A stretch of 64,000 nucleotides of DNA. Source: JAEWSN01 sp942493335. GTDB taxonomy: Bacteria; Bacillota; Clostridia; DSM-8532. This document shows positions 33,303 to 42,172 of the stretch, piece after piece; position 1 is the first letter of the stretch; every line of letters starts with the position of its first letter. The stretch lies in the NCBI GenBank assembly GCA_942493335.1, contig OW818693.1:186001-250000 (forward strand). The letters run 5' to 3'. Made by a program: the position numbers and the translations under genes. The notes beneath the pieces were generated by a model, which did no database searches, was not told the DNA's origin, and was given only the letters and a program-made list of their open reading frames with translations.

Positions 33303-33384
33303 GGCGTGGCTTCCGGCTATCATGCCGGAACCGGAACTGTGGGAGGGAGAAATCCCGAATTGAGACCACAAAGGAGTGTTTGAA

Positions 33385-34080
33385 ATGAAAAGAGGCAAGA
33401 AGTATCTTGAAAGCCTCAAGGTGATCGACAGGACTTCCCTGTACGAACCCACCGAGGCGTTTGAACTGGTTCAGAAGGCAGCCCACGCGAAGTTCGACGA
33501 AACCGTCGAAGCCCACATCAAGCTGGGTGTCGACTCCCGCCATGCCGACCAGCAGGTCCGCGGCGCGGTCGTTCTCCCGCACGGTACCGGCAAGACTGTC
33601 CGCGTGCTCGTGTTCGCAAAGGGTGAAAAGGCCACCGAAGCCGAACAGAACGGTGCCGATTATGTCGGCGCCGATGACCTGGTCACCAAGATCCAGAAGG
33701 AAAACTGGTTCGAGTTCGACGTTGTTGTCGCCACACCGGACATGATGGGTGTCGTGGGCCGTCTGGGCCGCGTCCTCGGTCCGAAGGGCCTCATGCCGAA
33801 CCCGAAGGCCGGCACCGTCACCATGGACGTCGCCAAGGCCATCGCCGACATCAAGGCCGGTAAGATCGAGTACCGTCTTGACAAGACCAACATCATCCAC
33901 TGCCCGATCGGCAAGGTTTCCTTCGGCACAGAGAAGCTGCATGACAACTTCCACACGCTGATCGACGCCGTTGTGAAGGCCAAGCCGGCCGCTGCGAAGG
34001 GCTTGTACCTCCGCTCGGTCACCGTGACCTCCACCATGGGCCCTGGCGTGAAGCTCAACCAGCAAAAGGTTCTCGACTAA
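33385..34080 (+). CDS. rplA: 50S ribosomal protein L1
   Basis: A 231-residue protein with the conserved GLMPNPKAGTVT segment and the N-terminal KRGKKYLE start. It builds the L1 stalk and in many bacteria represses its own operon. AAGGAG is 8 nt before ATG 33385; a GTG at 33376 overlaps that site and is unlikely. An imperfect hairpin at 34094-34121 follows and probably ends the operon. Confidence 0.97.
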   Translation: MKRGKKYLESLKVIDRTSLYEPTEAFELVQKAAHAKFDETVEAHIKLGVDSRHADQQVRGAVVLPHGTGKTVRVLVFAKGEKATEAEQNGADYVGADDLVTKIQKENWFEFDVVVATPDMMGVVGRLGRVLGPKGLMPNPKAGTVTMDVAKAIADIKAGKIEYRLDKTNIIHCPIGKVSFGTEKLHDNFHTLIDAVVKAKPAAAKGLYLRSVTVTSTMGPGVKLNQQKVLD

Positions 34081-34093
34081 ATACGGAGTCAAT

Positions 34094-34121
34094 GCCGGGA
34101 TGGGTTTCGGCCCGTCCCGGC
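34094..34121 (+). terminator. Probable terminator after rplA
   Basis: GCCGGGA (34094-34100) pairs with TCCCGGC (34115-34121), with GGG/CCC extending the inner stem, followed by T-rich TGTTCTT. A new promoter starts 39 bp further on. Confidence 0.55.
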
Positions 34122-34159
34122 TGTTCTTCCGGGTTCTTCTCCCAACAGGGAAAAAGTCC

Positions 34160-34189
34160 TTGACAGGATCAACCTGCGCAGGGTACAAT
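34160..34189 (+). promoter_or_regulatory. Promoter of rplJ-rplL
   Basis: TTGACA (34160-34165), 18-nt spacer, TACAAT (34184-34189). Transcription would start near 34196 and include the L10 leader. Confidence 0.7.
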
Positions 34190-34210
34190 CATTCCCGTGG
34201 CAATTTCATA

Positions 34211-34326
34211 TGGACCGTAGACAGCAGGAGCCTTCGGGCATAACGTTCATCTTCCTGCCGAGGCATGGATTCAGGTGTGTAAAGCGCCCTTCCCTGTTCG
34301 CGGTATGAACGGTGAAGGGCTTTTTT
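34211..34326 (+). ncRNA. L10 leader with attenuator terminator
   Basis: The stretch ACCGTAGACAGCAGGAG (34214-34230) and CTTCCTGCCGAGG (34251-34263) match the conserved elements of the ribosomal protein L10 leader; GCAGGA (34224-34229) pairs with TCCTGC (34253-34258). It is followed by a terminator: GCCCTTC (34286-34292) with GAAGGGC (34314-34320) and six T (34321-34326). Binding of the L10-L12 complex to the leader is expected to favour termination and so balance rplJ-rplL expression. Confidence 0.85.
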
Positions 34327-34449
34327 GATTCCAGGCGTCATGCCGGAGTGAAACGTACCGACAACCGCGTGCGGCTGTCGAAACATGAAGTGCCGTCTGT
34401 CAAAGTTCCGGATGCATTTGTCAGAATGAAAAGAAGAGGAGGTATCAGA

Positions 34450-34983
34450 ATGCCCAGTGAAAAAGCATTGCTGCTGAAGCAGGAACAGGTCCGCGAACTC
34501 GCCGAGAAATTGAAGTCGGCGAAAGGCGTGGTTCTGGCCGACTACCGCGGCTTGACAGTCGAACAGGACACCAATTTGCGCAAGACCTTGCGTGATGCGG
34601 GAATCGATTATCAGGTCATCAAGAATTCGGTCATCCATTTCGCAGCCCAGGAAGCCGAACTGACCGCTTTGGAGCCGTTCCTGAACGGACCGACCGCCAT
34701 CGCGATCAGCCTGACCGATCCCGTTGCCCCTTCGAAGTTTCTTACGAAATTCGACAAGGATTTCGAGAAGTTCAATTTGAAGGCCGGTATCGTTGAAGGA
34801 AAAGTCATCGATGTGGATGGGGTGAAAGCCCTTTCGAACCTTCCTTCCAAGGAACAGCTCATCGCACAGATGCTCGGCAGCATGAAGAGCCCGCTTACCG
34901 GACTCGTCAACGTGCTCAACGGCAACATCCGCGGCCTGGTCGTTGCGCTCAACGCCATCGCGGAAAAGAAGCAGGAAAACTGA
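34450..34983 (+). CDS. rplJ: 50S ribosomal protein L10
   Basis: A 177-residue protein with KGVVLADYRGLTV near residue 28 and the C-terminal helix that binds L7/L12 dimers. AGAGGAGG lies 8 nt before ATG 34450; the open frame extends upstream into the terminator, so a start at 34312 is rejected. It is controlled by the L10 leader. Confidence 0.96.
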   Translation: MPSEKALLLKQEQVRELAEKLKSAKGVVLADYRGLTVEQDTNLRKTLRDAGIDYQVIKNSVIHFAAQEAELTALEPFLNGPTAIAISLTDPVAPSKFLTKFDKDFEKFNLKAGIVEGKVIDVDGVKALSNLPSKEQLIAQMLGSMKSPLTGLVNVLNGNIRGLVVALNAIAEKKQEN

Positions 34984-35118
34984 GTCGCCGACGCGAATGG
35001 TTTTCAGGCGGATTCCTTGTGAATCCGTGTCCCCAACCCGGGTAGCCTGAATGCGGGCTGCATAGAATGCCGGCCTGAAATGGGCCGTGACATGAATGAT
35101 TTGATGGAGGTATTCGAA

Positions 35119-35502
35119 ATGTCTGAGAAAGTTTTGAAGCTGATTGAAGATGTCAAGGCCCTGACCGTGCTTGAACTCGCTGAACTGGTGAAGGCCCTCG
35201 AAGAAGAATTCGGCGTGTCCGCCGCAGCTCCCATGGCCATGATGGCCGGCCCGGCTGCCGCCGCCGCTCCTGCCGCTGTTGTGGAAGAGCAGACCGAATT
35301 CAACGTCGTCCTGAAGGATGCCGGCGCCGAGAAGATCAAGGTCATCAAGGTTGTCCGTGAAATCACCGCCCTCGGCCTGAAGGAAGCAAAGGACGTCGTC
35401 GAAGGCGTTCCCTCCACCATCAAGGAAGGCGTGACCAAGGACGAAGCCAATGCCATCGCCGCGAAGTTCAAGGAAGTTGGCGCTACCGTCGAAATCAAGT
35501 AA
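35119..35502 (+). CDS. rplL: 50S ribosomal protein L7/L12
   Basis: A 127-residue protein with the N-terminal dimerisation helix (LKLIEDVKALTVLELAELVK), an Ala/Met/Pro-rich hinge (residues 37-57) and the C-terminal factor-binding domain (EKIKVIKVVREITALGLKEAK). GGAGG upstream of ATG 35119. A strong terminator follows; rpoB is not the next gene. Confidence 0.97.
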   Translation: MSEKVLKLIEDVKALTVLELAELVKALEEEFGVSAAAPMAMMAGPAAAAAPAAVVEEQTEFNVVLKDAGAEKIKVIKVVREITALGLKEAKDVVEGVPSTIKEGVTKDEANAIAAKFKEVGATVEIK

Positions 35503-35553
35503 TTTGCCATGGTTCCGGCGGGTTTATCCGGCCGGGGTTCAAAACGCAAGCTG

Positions 35554-35580
35554 AAGGCTGCCCGCAAGGGCAGCCTTTTT
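35554..35580 (+). terminator. Strong terminator after rplL
   Basis: AAGGCTGCCC (35554-35563), loop GCAA, GGGCAGCCTT (35568-35577), T-run to 35580. Closes the rplJ-rplL operon. Confidence 0.9.
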
Positions 35581-35602
35581 GTCGTCTGTACGACATCTCC
35601 TC

Positions 35603-35631
35603 TTGCATGAAAAAGAGTAGTATGATACAAT
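35603..35631 (+). promoter_or_regulatory. Promoter of lysA
   Basis: TTGCAT (35603-35608), 17-nt spacer, TACAAT (35626-35631) with a TGA extension. The leader is about 35 nt, so no lysine riboswitch fits. Confidence 0.6.
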
Positions 35632-35672
35632 ACAACTAAAGAAAACATGCATGCAGGAATGGAAGGTGCGAT

Positions 35673-36992
35673 ATGACGGAAAACAACCATCTGCAAATCA
35701 ACAGCGAAAACCATCTGGTCATCGGCGGGTGCGACACGACGATGCTTGCCGCCGAATATGGCACCCCCCTGTATGTCATGGATGAGCAGCTCATTCGCGA
35801 CAACATCCGAATGTACCGGAATGCGATGAGCCGCCATTACGGTACGGAAGGCATGGTGCTGTATGCCAGCAAAGCGTTGTGCACCTCGGCGATCTGTCGG
35901 ATTGCCCAGCAGGAAGGCATCGGTCTGGATGTCGTGTCCGGCGGTGAGCTTCATACGGCCTTGCAAGCTGGGTTCCCGATGGAACGGGTTTATTTTCATG
36001 GGAACAACAAGACGCCGGAAGAATTGATTCTTGCGCTGAAATCCGGCATCGGCCGCATTGTGGTGGACAATCTCCAGGAACTGGCCCAGCTGGACAAACT
36101 GGCCTGCGAGATGGGAAAACACATATCCATCTCCGTACGCGTGAAGCCCGGAGTGGACGCCCATACCCATGACTTCATCCAGACTGGCGGGATCGATTCC
36201 AAATTCGGCGTGGCGCTGGAAAACGGCGAAGCGTTCGAGTTCGCAGCAAGAACACTTGAAATGCCGAACATTACGCTGACAGGAATTCATTGCCACATCG
36301 GGTCGCAGATTTTCGATCTTGAACCCTTTGAAGTGACGGCAGGCATCATGCTTGGCTTCATGGCCGATCTGAAGGCGAATCTCGGCATCACCATCCGGGA
36401 ACTGAATCTGGGAGGCGGATACGGAATCAAATACACGGAGGACGATGATCCGGTTGAATATGACCGGTACATTGAGTCCGTCTCGAAGGTCGTCAAGCGT
36501 GTTTGCGCGGAAAAGGGGCTGGAACGTCCGTTCATGCTCATGGAACCGGGGCGCTCCATCGTGGCGCCGGCCGGCATCACCCTGTACCGGGTGGGAAATG
36601 TGAAGCAAATCAAGGATGTGCGCAAATATGTGGCCATCGACGGCGGCATGTTCGACAACCCGCGATATGCGCTTTATGAATCGAAGTACACGTTTCTGCT
36701 GGCGAACCGCATGGAGGCGGAGAAGCATGATGTCGTGACGGTGGCCGGCAAATGCTGCGAGTCCGGTGACATCCTCGGCAAGGATGTCAGGATGGCCGAA
36801 GCGAAGCCCGGGGATTTGATGGCTGTGCTTGCAACCGGTGCCTACAACTATTCCATGTCCATGAACTACAATCGCAATGTGCGTCCGGCGATGGTGCTGG
36901 TCCGGGATGGAAAGCACCGGGTCATCGTGAAGCGGGAAACCTACGAGGACCTTGTCCGAAACGATGTGATCCCGGAGGATCTGATGCCCTGA
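35673..36992 (+). CDS. lysA: Diaminopimelate decarboxylase
   Basis: A 439-residue PLP enzyme of the alanine-racemase fold that makes lysine from meso-diaminopimelate. PLP Lys67 in YASKA; HCHIGSQ (about 208); GGGYGI (about 248); EPGRSIVAPAG (about 290); CCESGD (about 363) and YNYSMSMNYN near the C-terminus bind substrate and cofactor. GGAAGG upstream of the ATG. It has its own promoter and a long hairpin after it (37020-37058), so it is monocistronic. Confidence 0.95.
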   Translation: MTENNHLQINSENHLVIGGCDTTMLAAEYGTPLYVMDEQLIRDNIRMYRNAMSRHYGTEGMVLYASKALCTSAICRIAQQEGIGLDVVSGGELHTALQAGFPMERVYFHGNNKTPEELILALKSGIGRIVVDNLQELAQLDKLACEMGKHISISVRVKPGVDAHTHDFIQTGGIDSKFGVALENGEAFEFAARTLEMPNITLTGIHCHIGSQIFDLEPFEVTAGIMLGFMADLKANLGITIRELNLGGGYGIKYTEDDDPVEYDRYIESVSKVVKRVCAEKGLERPFMLMEPGRSIVAPAGITLYRVGNVKQIKDVRKYVAIDGGMFDNPRYALYESKYTFLLANRMEAEKHDVVTVAGKCCESGDILGKDVRMAEAKPGDLMAVLATGAYNYSMSMNYNRNVRPAMVLVRDGKHRVIVKRETYEDLVRNDVIPEDLMP

Positions 36993-37019
36993 ATGGGAAC
37001 AGCTGGAAAACATTTCATG

Positions 37020-37058
37020 GAGAAATCCCCTGTATGCCTTTCATACAGGGGATTTCTC
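37020..37058. terminator. 17-bp perfect hairpin after lysA
   Basis: Arms 37020-37036 and 37042-37058 (GAGAAATCCCC...GGGGATTTCTC) form a perfect 17-bp stem with a 5-nt loop CCTTT. No T-run on the plus side. Most likely it ends lysA transcription or protects the 3' end. Confidence 0.65.
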
Positions 37059-37124
37059 CGCTATTCCGGCTTCGATCTGATGGGCTATGCCGTACCGGGA
37101 CTTCCGTCTTGCGTTACGGTTTTC

Positions 37125-37153
37125 TTGACACCTGACCCCCAAACCAATATCAT
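37125..37153 (+). promoter_or_regulatory. Promoter of der-plsY-gpsA
   Basis: TTGACA (37125-37130), 17-nt spacer, TATCAT (37148-37153). The leader to the TTG start at 37286 is about 125 nt. Confidence 0.65.
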
Positions 37154-37285
37154 GGATATACCCATGCTGCCTGAGGGACAGCACCACAACATGCAATCTC
37201 CTTTTTCGTGGTTGCATGCCCACACCCCCGGGATGTGCACGGAAACTGGTTTCCGGCCATGCCGTTCCCACAGGAGGATCCCGTT

Positions 37286-38608
37286 TTGGCAAAACCAATC
37301 GTGGCAGTCGTTGGACGGCCCAATGTCGGAAAATCGACATTCTTTAATTACCTGGTCGGAAAACGCGTCGCCATCATCGAAGACACACCGGGCGTCACGC
37401 GGGATCGCATATATGCGGAAGCGGAATGGCGCGGCCGTCCGTTCATGATGATCGACACGGGCGGCATCGAGCCGCACACGGATGACTACATCAAGAAACA
37501 GATGGTCAGGCAGGCGCAAATCGCCATCGATACGGCGGATGTCATCGTTTTCATGGTGGACATCCGTACCGGCATGACCGCGGCTGACGAGGAAGTATCC
37601 GTCATGCTCCGTCGCTCTGTGAAGCCGGTCATTCTGGCGGTCAACAAGGCGGACAGTATCGGCGCCATGCCGCCGGAAGCCTATGAATTCTATAATCTCG
37701 GCATGGGGGAGATCTATCCTGTTTCCTCCATCCATGGACTTGGCACCGGGGATCTGCTGGATGCCATCTATAACCACTTCCCGAAGGAAGAGGAAAATGA
37801 GGATGAGTCGGATTGCGTAAAGGTGGCCATCATCGGCAAGCCAAACGCGGGGAAATCCTCGCTCACCAACCGGCTGCTCGGTGAGGAGCGCGTCATTGTC
37901 AGCGATATTCCCGGCACGACACGGGATGCCATCGATACATTCCTGACACACAACGACAAAAAGTACATGTTCATCGATACCGCCGGCATCCGCCGCAAGA
38001 GCAAAATCGACGAAGGCATCGAGCATTACAGCACGATCCGTTCCTGGGCAGCCGTTGAGCGGGCGGATGTCTGCGTCATCATGATCGATGCGAAGGACGG
38101 TGTCACCGAACAGGACACCAAGATCGCCGGATATGCCCATGAACAGGGCAAGGCCTCCGTCATCGTCGTCAATAAATGGGACATCATGGAGAAAGAGACA
38201 GGCACGCTGGAGAAGTACCGGAAGGAAGTGCTGGAAAAGCTCGAGTTCATGAGCTATGCGCCGGTCCTTTTCATTTCCGCGAAGACGGGTCAGCGTCTCG
38301 AACGGTTGTATGAACTGATTGATTATGTCAATGAGCAGGCATCCTTCCGAATTCAAACAGGCGTTCTCAACGACGTGTTGAACGAGGCCATCGCCATGGT
38401 GCAACCCCCTTCCGACAAGGGTAAGCGCCTCCGCATCTATTACATGACCCAGACCGATGTCCGGCCGCCGAGTTTCGTCCTGTTCGTCAACAGCGCCGAT
38501 TTGATGCACTATTCCTATGAACGGTACATCAAGAATGCATTGCGCAAGAATTTCGGATTCGAGGGCACGCCTCTCCGGTTTACGATCCGCGAAAAAGGAG
38601 GGGACTGA
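37286..38608 (+). CDS. der: Ribosome biogenesis GTPase Der (EngA), TTG start
   Basis: A 440-residue protein with two GTPase domains (GRPNVGKST at residues 9-17; GKPNAGKSS near 187) and a C-terminal KH-like domain. It works in 50S ribosomal subunit assembly. The start is TTG 37286: the protein then begins LAKPIVAVVGRPNVGKS, as in homologues, and AGGAGG lies 8 nt upstream. The longer frame from 37208 has no support. It is the first gene of der-plsY-gpsA, a common Firmicutes order. Confidence 0.95.
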   Translation: MAKPIVAVVGRPNVGKSTFFNYLVGKRVAIIEDTPGVTRDRIYAEAEWRGRPFMMIDTGGIEPHTDDYIKKQMVRQAQIAIDTADVIVFMVDIRTGMTAADEEVSVMLRRSVKPVILAVNKADSIGAMPPEAYEFYNLGMGEIYPVSSIHGLGTGDLLDAIYNHFPKEEENEDESDCVKVAIIGKPNAGKSSLTNRLLGEERVIVSDIPGTTRDAIDTFLTHNDKKYMFIDTAGIRRKSKIDEGIEHYSTIRSWAAVERADVCVIMIDAKDGVTEQDTKIAGYAHEQGKASVIVVNKWDIMEKETGTLEKYRKEVLEKLEFMSYAPVLFISAKTGQRLERLYELIDYVNEQASFRIQTGVLNDVLNEAIAMVQPPSDKGKRLRIYYMTQTDVRPPSFVLFVNSADLMHYSYERYIKNALRKNFGFEGTPLRFTIREKGGD

Positions 38609-38610
38609 GC

Positions 38611-39276
38611 ATGCCTCCTTACCTCGGGCTGATTGCCGCCATTCTTCTTGGCTATCTGCTTGGCAGCATCAATTCCTCGATCATTGTCGGCAAGCTTCTC
38701 CACGGCAAGGATGTCCGTGACATGGGCAGCGGCAATGCGGGGGCCACCAATACACTCCGTACGCTGGGCAAGAAGGCTGCGGCCCTTGTTCTTGTCGGCG
38801 ATGTTCTGAAGGGGTTGCTCGCCTGTCTGGCTGGCCGCATCATCGGGCAGGCTTTGGGTGGAACGGGCGAAGACGCCGCCATCACCGGCATGTGTCTTGC
38901 CGGGTTTGGCGCTGTTCTGGGTCACAACTGGCCGCTGTATTTCGGTTTTCGGGGTGGCAAGGGTGTTCTGACCAGCGCCGCGGTGCTTTTCTTCATCGCA
39001 CCGATGCCGGCCCTCTGTTGTCTTTGCATCTTTGTGGCGGCTCTTTCCGTATGGAAGTATGTTTCCCTTGGCTCGATTCTTGCGGCAATCACCTTTCCGA
39101 TTTTTGCGTATTTCCTGTTCCAGCCCCTTCAAATCGTTGGGGCCGGCACGGTTATGGCCATTCTGATCGTAGCCAGACACCACGCGAACATCCGCCGGCT
39201 GCTGACGAAAACGGAAACGAAAATCACGGACAAAAAATCCGATCACAAGGATATGACAGAGGCGGATCATTCCTGA
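38611..39276 (+). CDS. plsY: Acyl-phosphate:glycerol-3-phosphate acyltransferase PlsY
   Basis: A 221-residue inner-membrane enzyme that acylates glycerol-3-phosphate from acyl phosphate in the first step of phospholipid synthesis. Conserved motifs: GSINSSIIVGKLL, GSGNAGATNTLRTLG (residues ~40-54), GHNWPLYFGFRGGKGV (~112) and the final ARHHANIRR. The C-terminal ~25 residues are charged and extend past the usual end. It starts 2 bp after der and ends 34 bp before gpsA. Confidence 0.95.
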   Translation: MPPYLGLIAAILLGYLLGSINSSIIVGKLLHGKDVRDMGSGNAGATNTLRTLGKKAAALVLVGDVLKGLLACLAGRIIGQALGGTGEDAAITGMCLAGFGAVLGHNWPLYFGFRGGKGVLTSAAVLFFIAPMPALCCLCIFVAALSVWKYVSLGSILAAITFPIFAYFLFQPLQIVGAGTVMAILIVARHHANIRRLLTKTETKITDKKSDHKDMTEADHS

Positions 39277-39310
39277 TCCCATCCGTCAGTCATCAAGGAG
39301 TAAGTGACGC

Positions 39311-40318
39311 ATGGCAAAAATTGCAATCATTGGCGCGGGCAGCTGGGGGACCTGTCTGTCCGTTCTTTTGTCCGGAAACGGGCATGATGTGACAGTCTGG
39401 TCCCGATTTCCCAAAAATGTCGGGATGCTCGCAAGCCGGCATGAAAACACGGACAAGCTTCCAGGTGTGAAAGTGCCGGAAAGCGTACGTTTTTCTGGAG
39501 ATCTGAAGGAAGCCGTCCATGGCGCGGACCAGGTCTTGTTTGTCGTTCCGTCCCAAACCATCCGGCAGAATGCCCGTGCGGTTTCCCCGCTGATCTCCCC
39601 GGACGCCATCTGCGTCTGCTGTTCAAAGGGACTGGAAGAGTCCACCGGTCTGCGGCTTTCTTCCGTCATCGCGTCGGAAATCCCCGGGAACCGCGTGGTC
39701 GGGCTGTATGGCCCAAGTCATGCGGAGGAAGTCGCCATCGGGGTCCCCACCACCGTCGTGTCCGCTTCTGCGGACAAGGAGGCTGCGGAGGCTGTCCAGG
39801 ATGTGTTCATGGGTCCGACTTTCCGTGTATATACGAGTTCCGATCTGATCGGCGCGGAAATCGGCTCCGCCCTCAAGAATGTCATCGCCCTGTGTGCGGG
39901 CATTTGCGACGGGCTCGGGTTCGGCGACAACTCGAAGGCAGCCCTCATGACGCGCGGCATCACGGAGATTGCCCGTCTGGGAACGGCCCTGGGCGGAAAT
40001 GCGAAAACCTTTTCAGGCCTGACCGGCATCGGTGACCTCATCGTGACCTGTACCAGCAAGCACAGCCGCAACTGGAATGCCGGCTATCTCATCGGACAGG
40101 GCGCCAGCCTTCAGGAAGCTACGGACAAGGTCCGGATGGTGGTTGAGGGCGTCTCCGCGGCTCGAGCCGCAAAAACGCTGTCAGAGCAGACCGGTGTCAG
40201 CATGCCGATTGCGGACGAAGCCTACCGGATTCTCTTTGAAGGCAAGAATGCGATGGAAGCGGTGCGGGACCTCATGACACGCAGCCGGAAACATGAAACC
40301 GAGGAACCGGGCTGGTGA
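39311..40318 (+). CDS. gpsA: NAD(P)-dependent glycerol-3-phosphate dehydrogenase
   Basis: A 335-residue cytoplasmic enzyme that reduces dihydroxyacetone phosphate to glycerol-3-phosphate for PlsY. NAD-binding GAGSWGT (residues 7-13), VPSQTIR, CCSKGLE, GPSHAEEV, the catalytic Lys region GSALKNVIALCAG (about 185-197), and the LTGIGDLIVTC segment. AAGGAG upstream. Order plsY-gpsA puts substrate supply and acylation together. Confidence 0.96.
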   Translation: MAKIAIIGAGSWGTCLSVLLSGNGHDVTVWSRFPKNVGMLASRHENTDKLPGVKVPESVRFSGDLKEAVHGADQVLFVVPSQTIRQNARAVSPLISPDAICVCCSKGLEESTGLRLSSVIASEIPGNRVVGLYGPSHAEEVAIGVPTTVVSASADKEAAEAVQDVFMGPTFRVYTSSDLIGAEIGSALKNVIALCAGICDGLGFGDNSKAALMTRGITEIARLGTALGGNAKTFSGLTGIGDLIVTCTSKHSRNWNAGYLIGQGASLQEATDKVRMVVEGVSAARAAKTLSEQTGVSMPIADEAYRILFEGKNAMEAVRDLMTRSRKHETEEPGW

Positions 40319-40416
40319 CAATGGAAGCATCAACCCTTCCTTTTTTGTGCGGCCTTGGCAATATCCCATGAACACCAGGTGAAACGCGGCAGGCATGCAG
40401 CGCTGCGGGAGTATGG

Positions 40417-40905
40417 ATGAAGGCGGACTTTATCAATCCTGTTCTGGTATCGAGCACCAAGATCCTTGGGATCCTGCTCTCTCAGGAAGTTCGCCTTGGC
40501 AAACCCGAGATTGTCAGACAACATGTCCTTCTGGATGCAGTGGCCATCCTTTTTTGGATGACAGGCGATTTTCAGGGACGTTTTCTTTTTTCCATGCCGC
40601 GCGCATCCGCACGAAACATCATCACCAGCCTGACAAGCGAGGAAACGGACCAACTGGATGAACTCGGCAAGAGCGCACTCGGAGAAATGGCATCGATGAT
40701 TCTCGGCCGATGCGGCATTCTGTTTTCGGAACGGGGCATCGACATCCGGATCGGATATCCCACCATCGTGGAGGGGGCCAATATCCACTGTACGCCTCTG
40801 GGCGGTGAGACGGAGGGACGGATTCTTCTGATCCCGCTTCTGCTGGAGGATGGCGATATGGTGGACGTACGCATCGAGGAAGGCACCCGGTTCGGCCGGT
40901 TCTAG
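40417..40905 (+). CDS. CheX-like chemotaxis protein with altered active site
   Basis: A 162-residue protein of the CheC/CheX family, which dephosphorylates CheY-P. The fold signature is visible: N-terminal MKADFINPVLVSS, the DAVAILFWMTG strand and the helix LGEMASMILG. The family active site is E-x-x-N; here it reads E90-M-A-S93, so the Asn that positions water is Ser. It may be a weak phosphatase or act by binding only. GGGAGT precedes the ATG. It follows gpsA by 98 bp, and no other chemotaxis gene is in the window. Confidence 0.7.
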   Translation: MKADFINPVLVSSTKILGILLSQEVRLGKPEIVRQHVLLDAVAILFWMTGDFQGRFLFSMPRASARNIITSLTSEETDQLDELGKSALGEMASMILGRCGILFSERGIDIRIGYPTIVEGANIHCTPLGGETEGRILLIPLLLEDGDMVDVRIEEGTRFGRF

Positions 40906-40987
40906 CCGAATGTGCCGCGCTTGTCCATTGTACGTGGCGGTATGCATGATATGCAGGTTCAACCGGATCCCAACGCTTGGAACGATA

Positions 40988-41013
40988 AAGGCGGACCATC
41001 AGGTCCGCCTTTT
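40988..41013. terminator. Bidirectional terminator between cheX-like and glgD
   Basis: AAGGCGGACC (40988-40997), loop ATCA, GGTCCGCCTT (41002-41011), then TT. Lies between convergent genes and can serve both. Confidence 0.75.
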
Positions 41014-41050
41014 CATCGTTCCGGGAGAATGGCCGGCGCTTTCTTGATTC

Positions 41051-42172
41051 TCAGACAGTCACATTCTTGCCAACGATCAACGGCCATTCACGGTCGCCCT
41101 GCAACTGCTTGCCGGCTGTGACGGTGACGTCCTTGTCGAGGATGGCGTTCTTGAGGGAAACCCCTTCGCAGACCACGGAGCCCTGCATGACGATGCTGTC
41201 CCGCACCACGGCGCCCTTCATGATTTTCACGCCGCGGAAGATGACGCTGTTCTCCACAGTCCCCTCGATGATACAGCCATCCGCGACGATGCTGTTGCGG
41301 ACATCCGCTTCCTCATTGTATTTCGCCGGGGTTTCGTCCTTCACCTTCGTAAAGATGCGGCGGCGGTTCATCAGCAGATCCAGACGGATCTTCGGGTTCA
41401 GGAGTTCCATATTGGCCCGGTAGAAAAGCTGGATGGTGCTCATCGGACGCCAGTAGCCGTCAAAACGATAGGCCTGGAAATGCATCTTGTCCACGTTGCG
41501 GATCAACAGGTCGTTTACAAACTCATACCGCCCATGCGCCGCACAGTCCTGCAGCAGCTCGATCAGGAGCTGACGTCTCAGGACATAGACACCCATGGAA
41601 CAGAGGGCTCCCTTCGGGATCAGCGGCTTTTCCTGCAGATCGGTGATCCGACCGTTCGCATCGGTTCCGACCATGCCAAGGAGCTTCTGCTCCGGCGTCG
41701 AGAAATCCGACAGGTCGTGCACGGCAATGGTGATGTCCGCGCCGGAAGCGATGTGGGCTTCCAGCATGGGAAGATAGTCCATGTTGTAGATGGCATATCC
41801 CTGGGTGATGACGACGAACTCCTCATCGCTGCGCTGAAGAAACGTGATGTTGTTGTACATGGAGTCTGCCGTACCTTTGTACCAGCCGGTTCCGATTTCA
41901 GAAAGATAGGGGGGGAAGATGAAGAGGCCATCGTTTTTACGATCCAGATCCCACTCTTTTCCCGAACCCAGATGATCGACCAGTGAACGGAAATTATACT
42001 GCGTGATGACACCGACGTTGGTGATGCCGGAATTGACCAGGTTAGAGAGCACGAAATCAATGGCGCGGTATTTGCCGCCAAAAGGTACGGCTGCGATGGA
42101 GCGTTCGAGGGAAAGTTCCTTCAGCCGGTTGTTCTTGCCGCCGGTCAGGATGATGCCCATGGCTCTTTTCAT
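41051..42172 (-). CDS. glgD: Glycogen biosynthesis protein GlgD
   Basis: A 373-residue homologue of ADP-glucose pyrophosphorylase of the GlgD type: nucleotidyltransferase domain (LTGGKNNRLKELS instead of the full GGGxGxRL signature) and a C-terminal left-handed beta-helix (NSIVADGCIIEGTVENSVI). In Firmicutes GlgD is the non-catalytic or modulatory subunit that assembles with GlgC. It overlaps the glgC stop by 4 bp. glgA and glgB are not in the window. Confidence 0.92.
   Translation of the reverse strand: MKRAMGIILTGGKNNRLKELSLERSIAAVPFGGKYRAIDFVLSNLVNSGITNVGVITQYNFRSLVDHLGSGKEWDLDRKNDGLFIFPPYLSEIGTGWYKGTADSMYNNITFLQRSDEEFVVITQGYAIYNMDYLPMLEAHIASGADITIAVHDLSDFSTPEQKLLGMVGTDANGRITDLQEKPLIPKGALCSMGVYVLRRQLLIELLQDCAAHGRYEFVNDLLIRNVDKMHFQAYRFDGYWRPMSTIQLFYRANMELLNPKIRLDLLMNRRRIFTKVKDETPAKYNEEADVRNSIVADGCIIEGTVENSVIFRGVKIMKGAVVRDSIVMQGSVVCEGVSLKNAILDKDVTVTAGKQLQGDREWPLIVGKNVTV

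Noticed and set aside
35581..35672. Lysine riboswitch upstream of lysA
   Set aside because: Only about 35 nt of leader is available, far too short.
35004..37013. 669-residue open frame on the minus strand over rplL and lysA
   Set aside because: It is antisense to two well-recognised genes, has no domain-like sequence and mirrors their codon structure.
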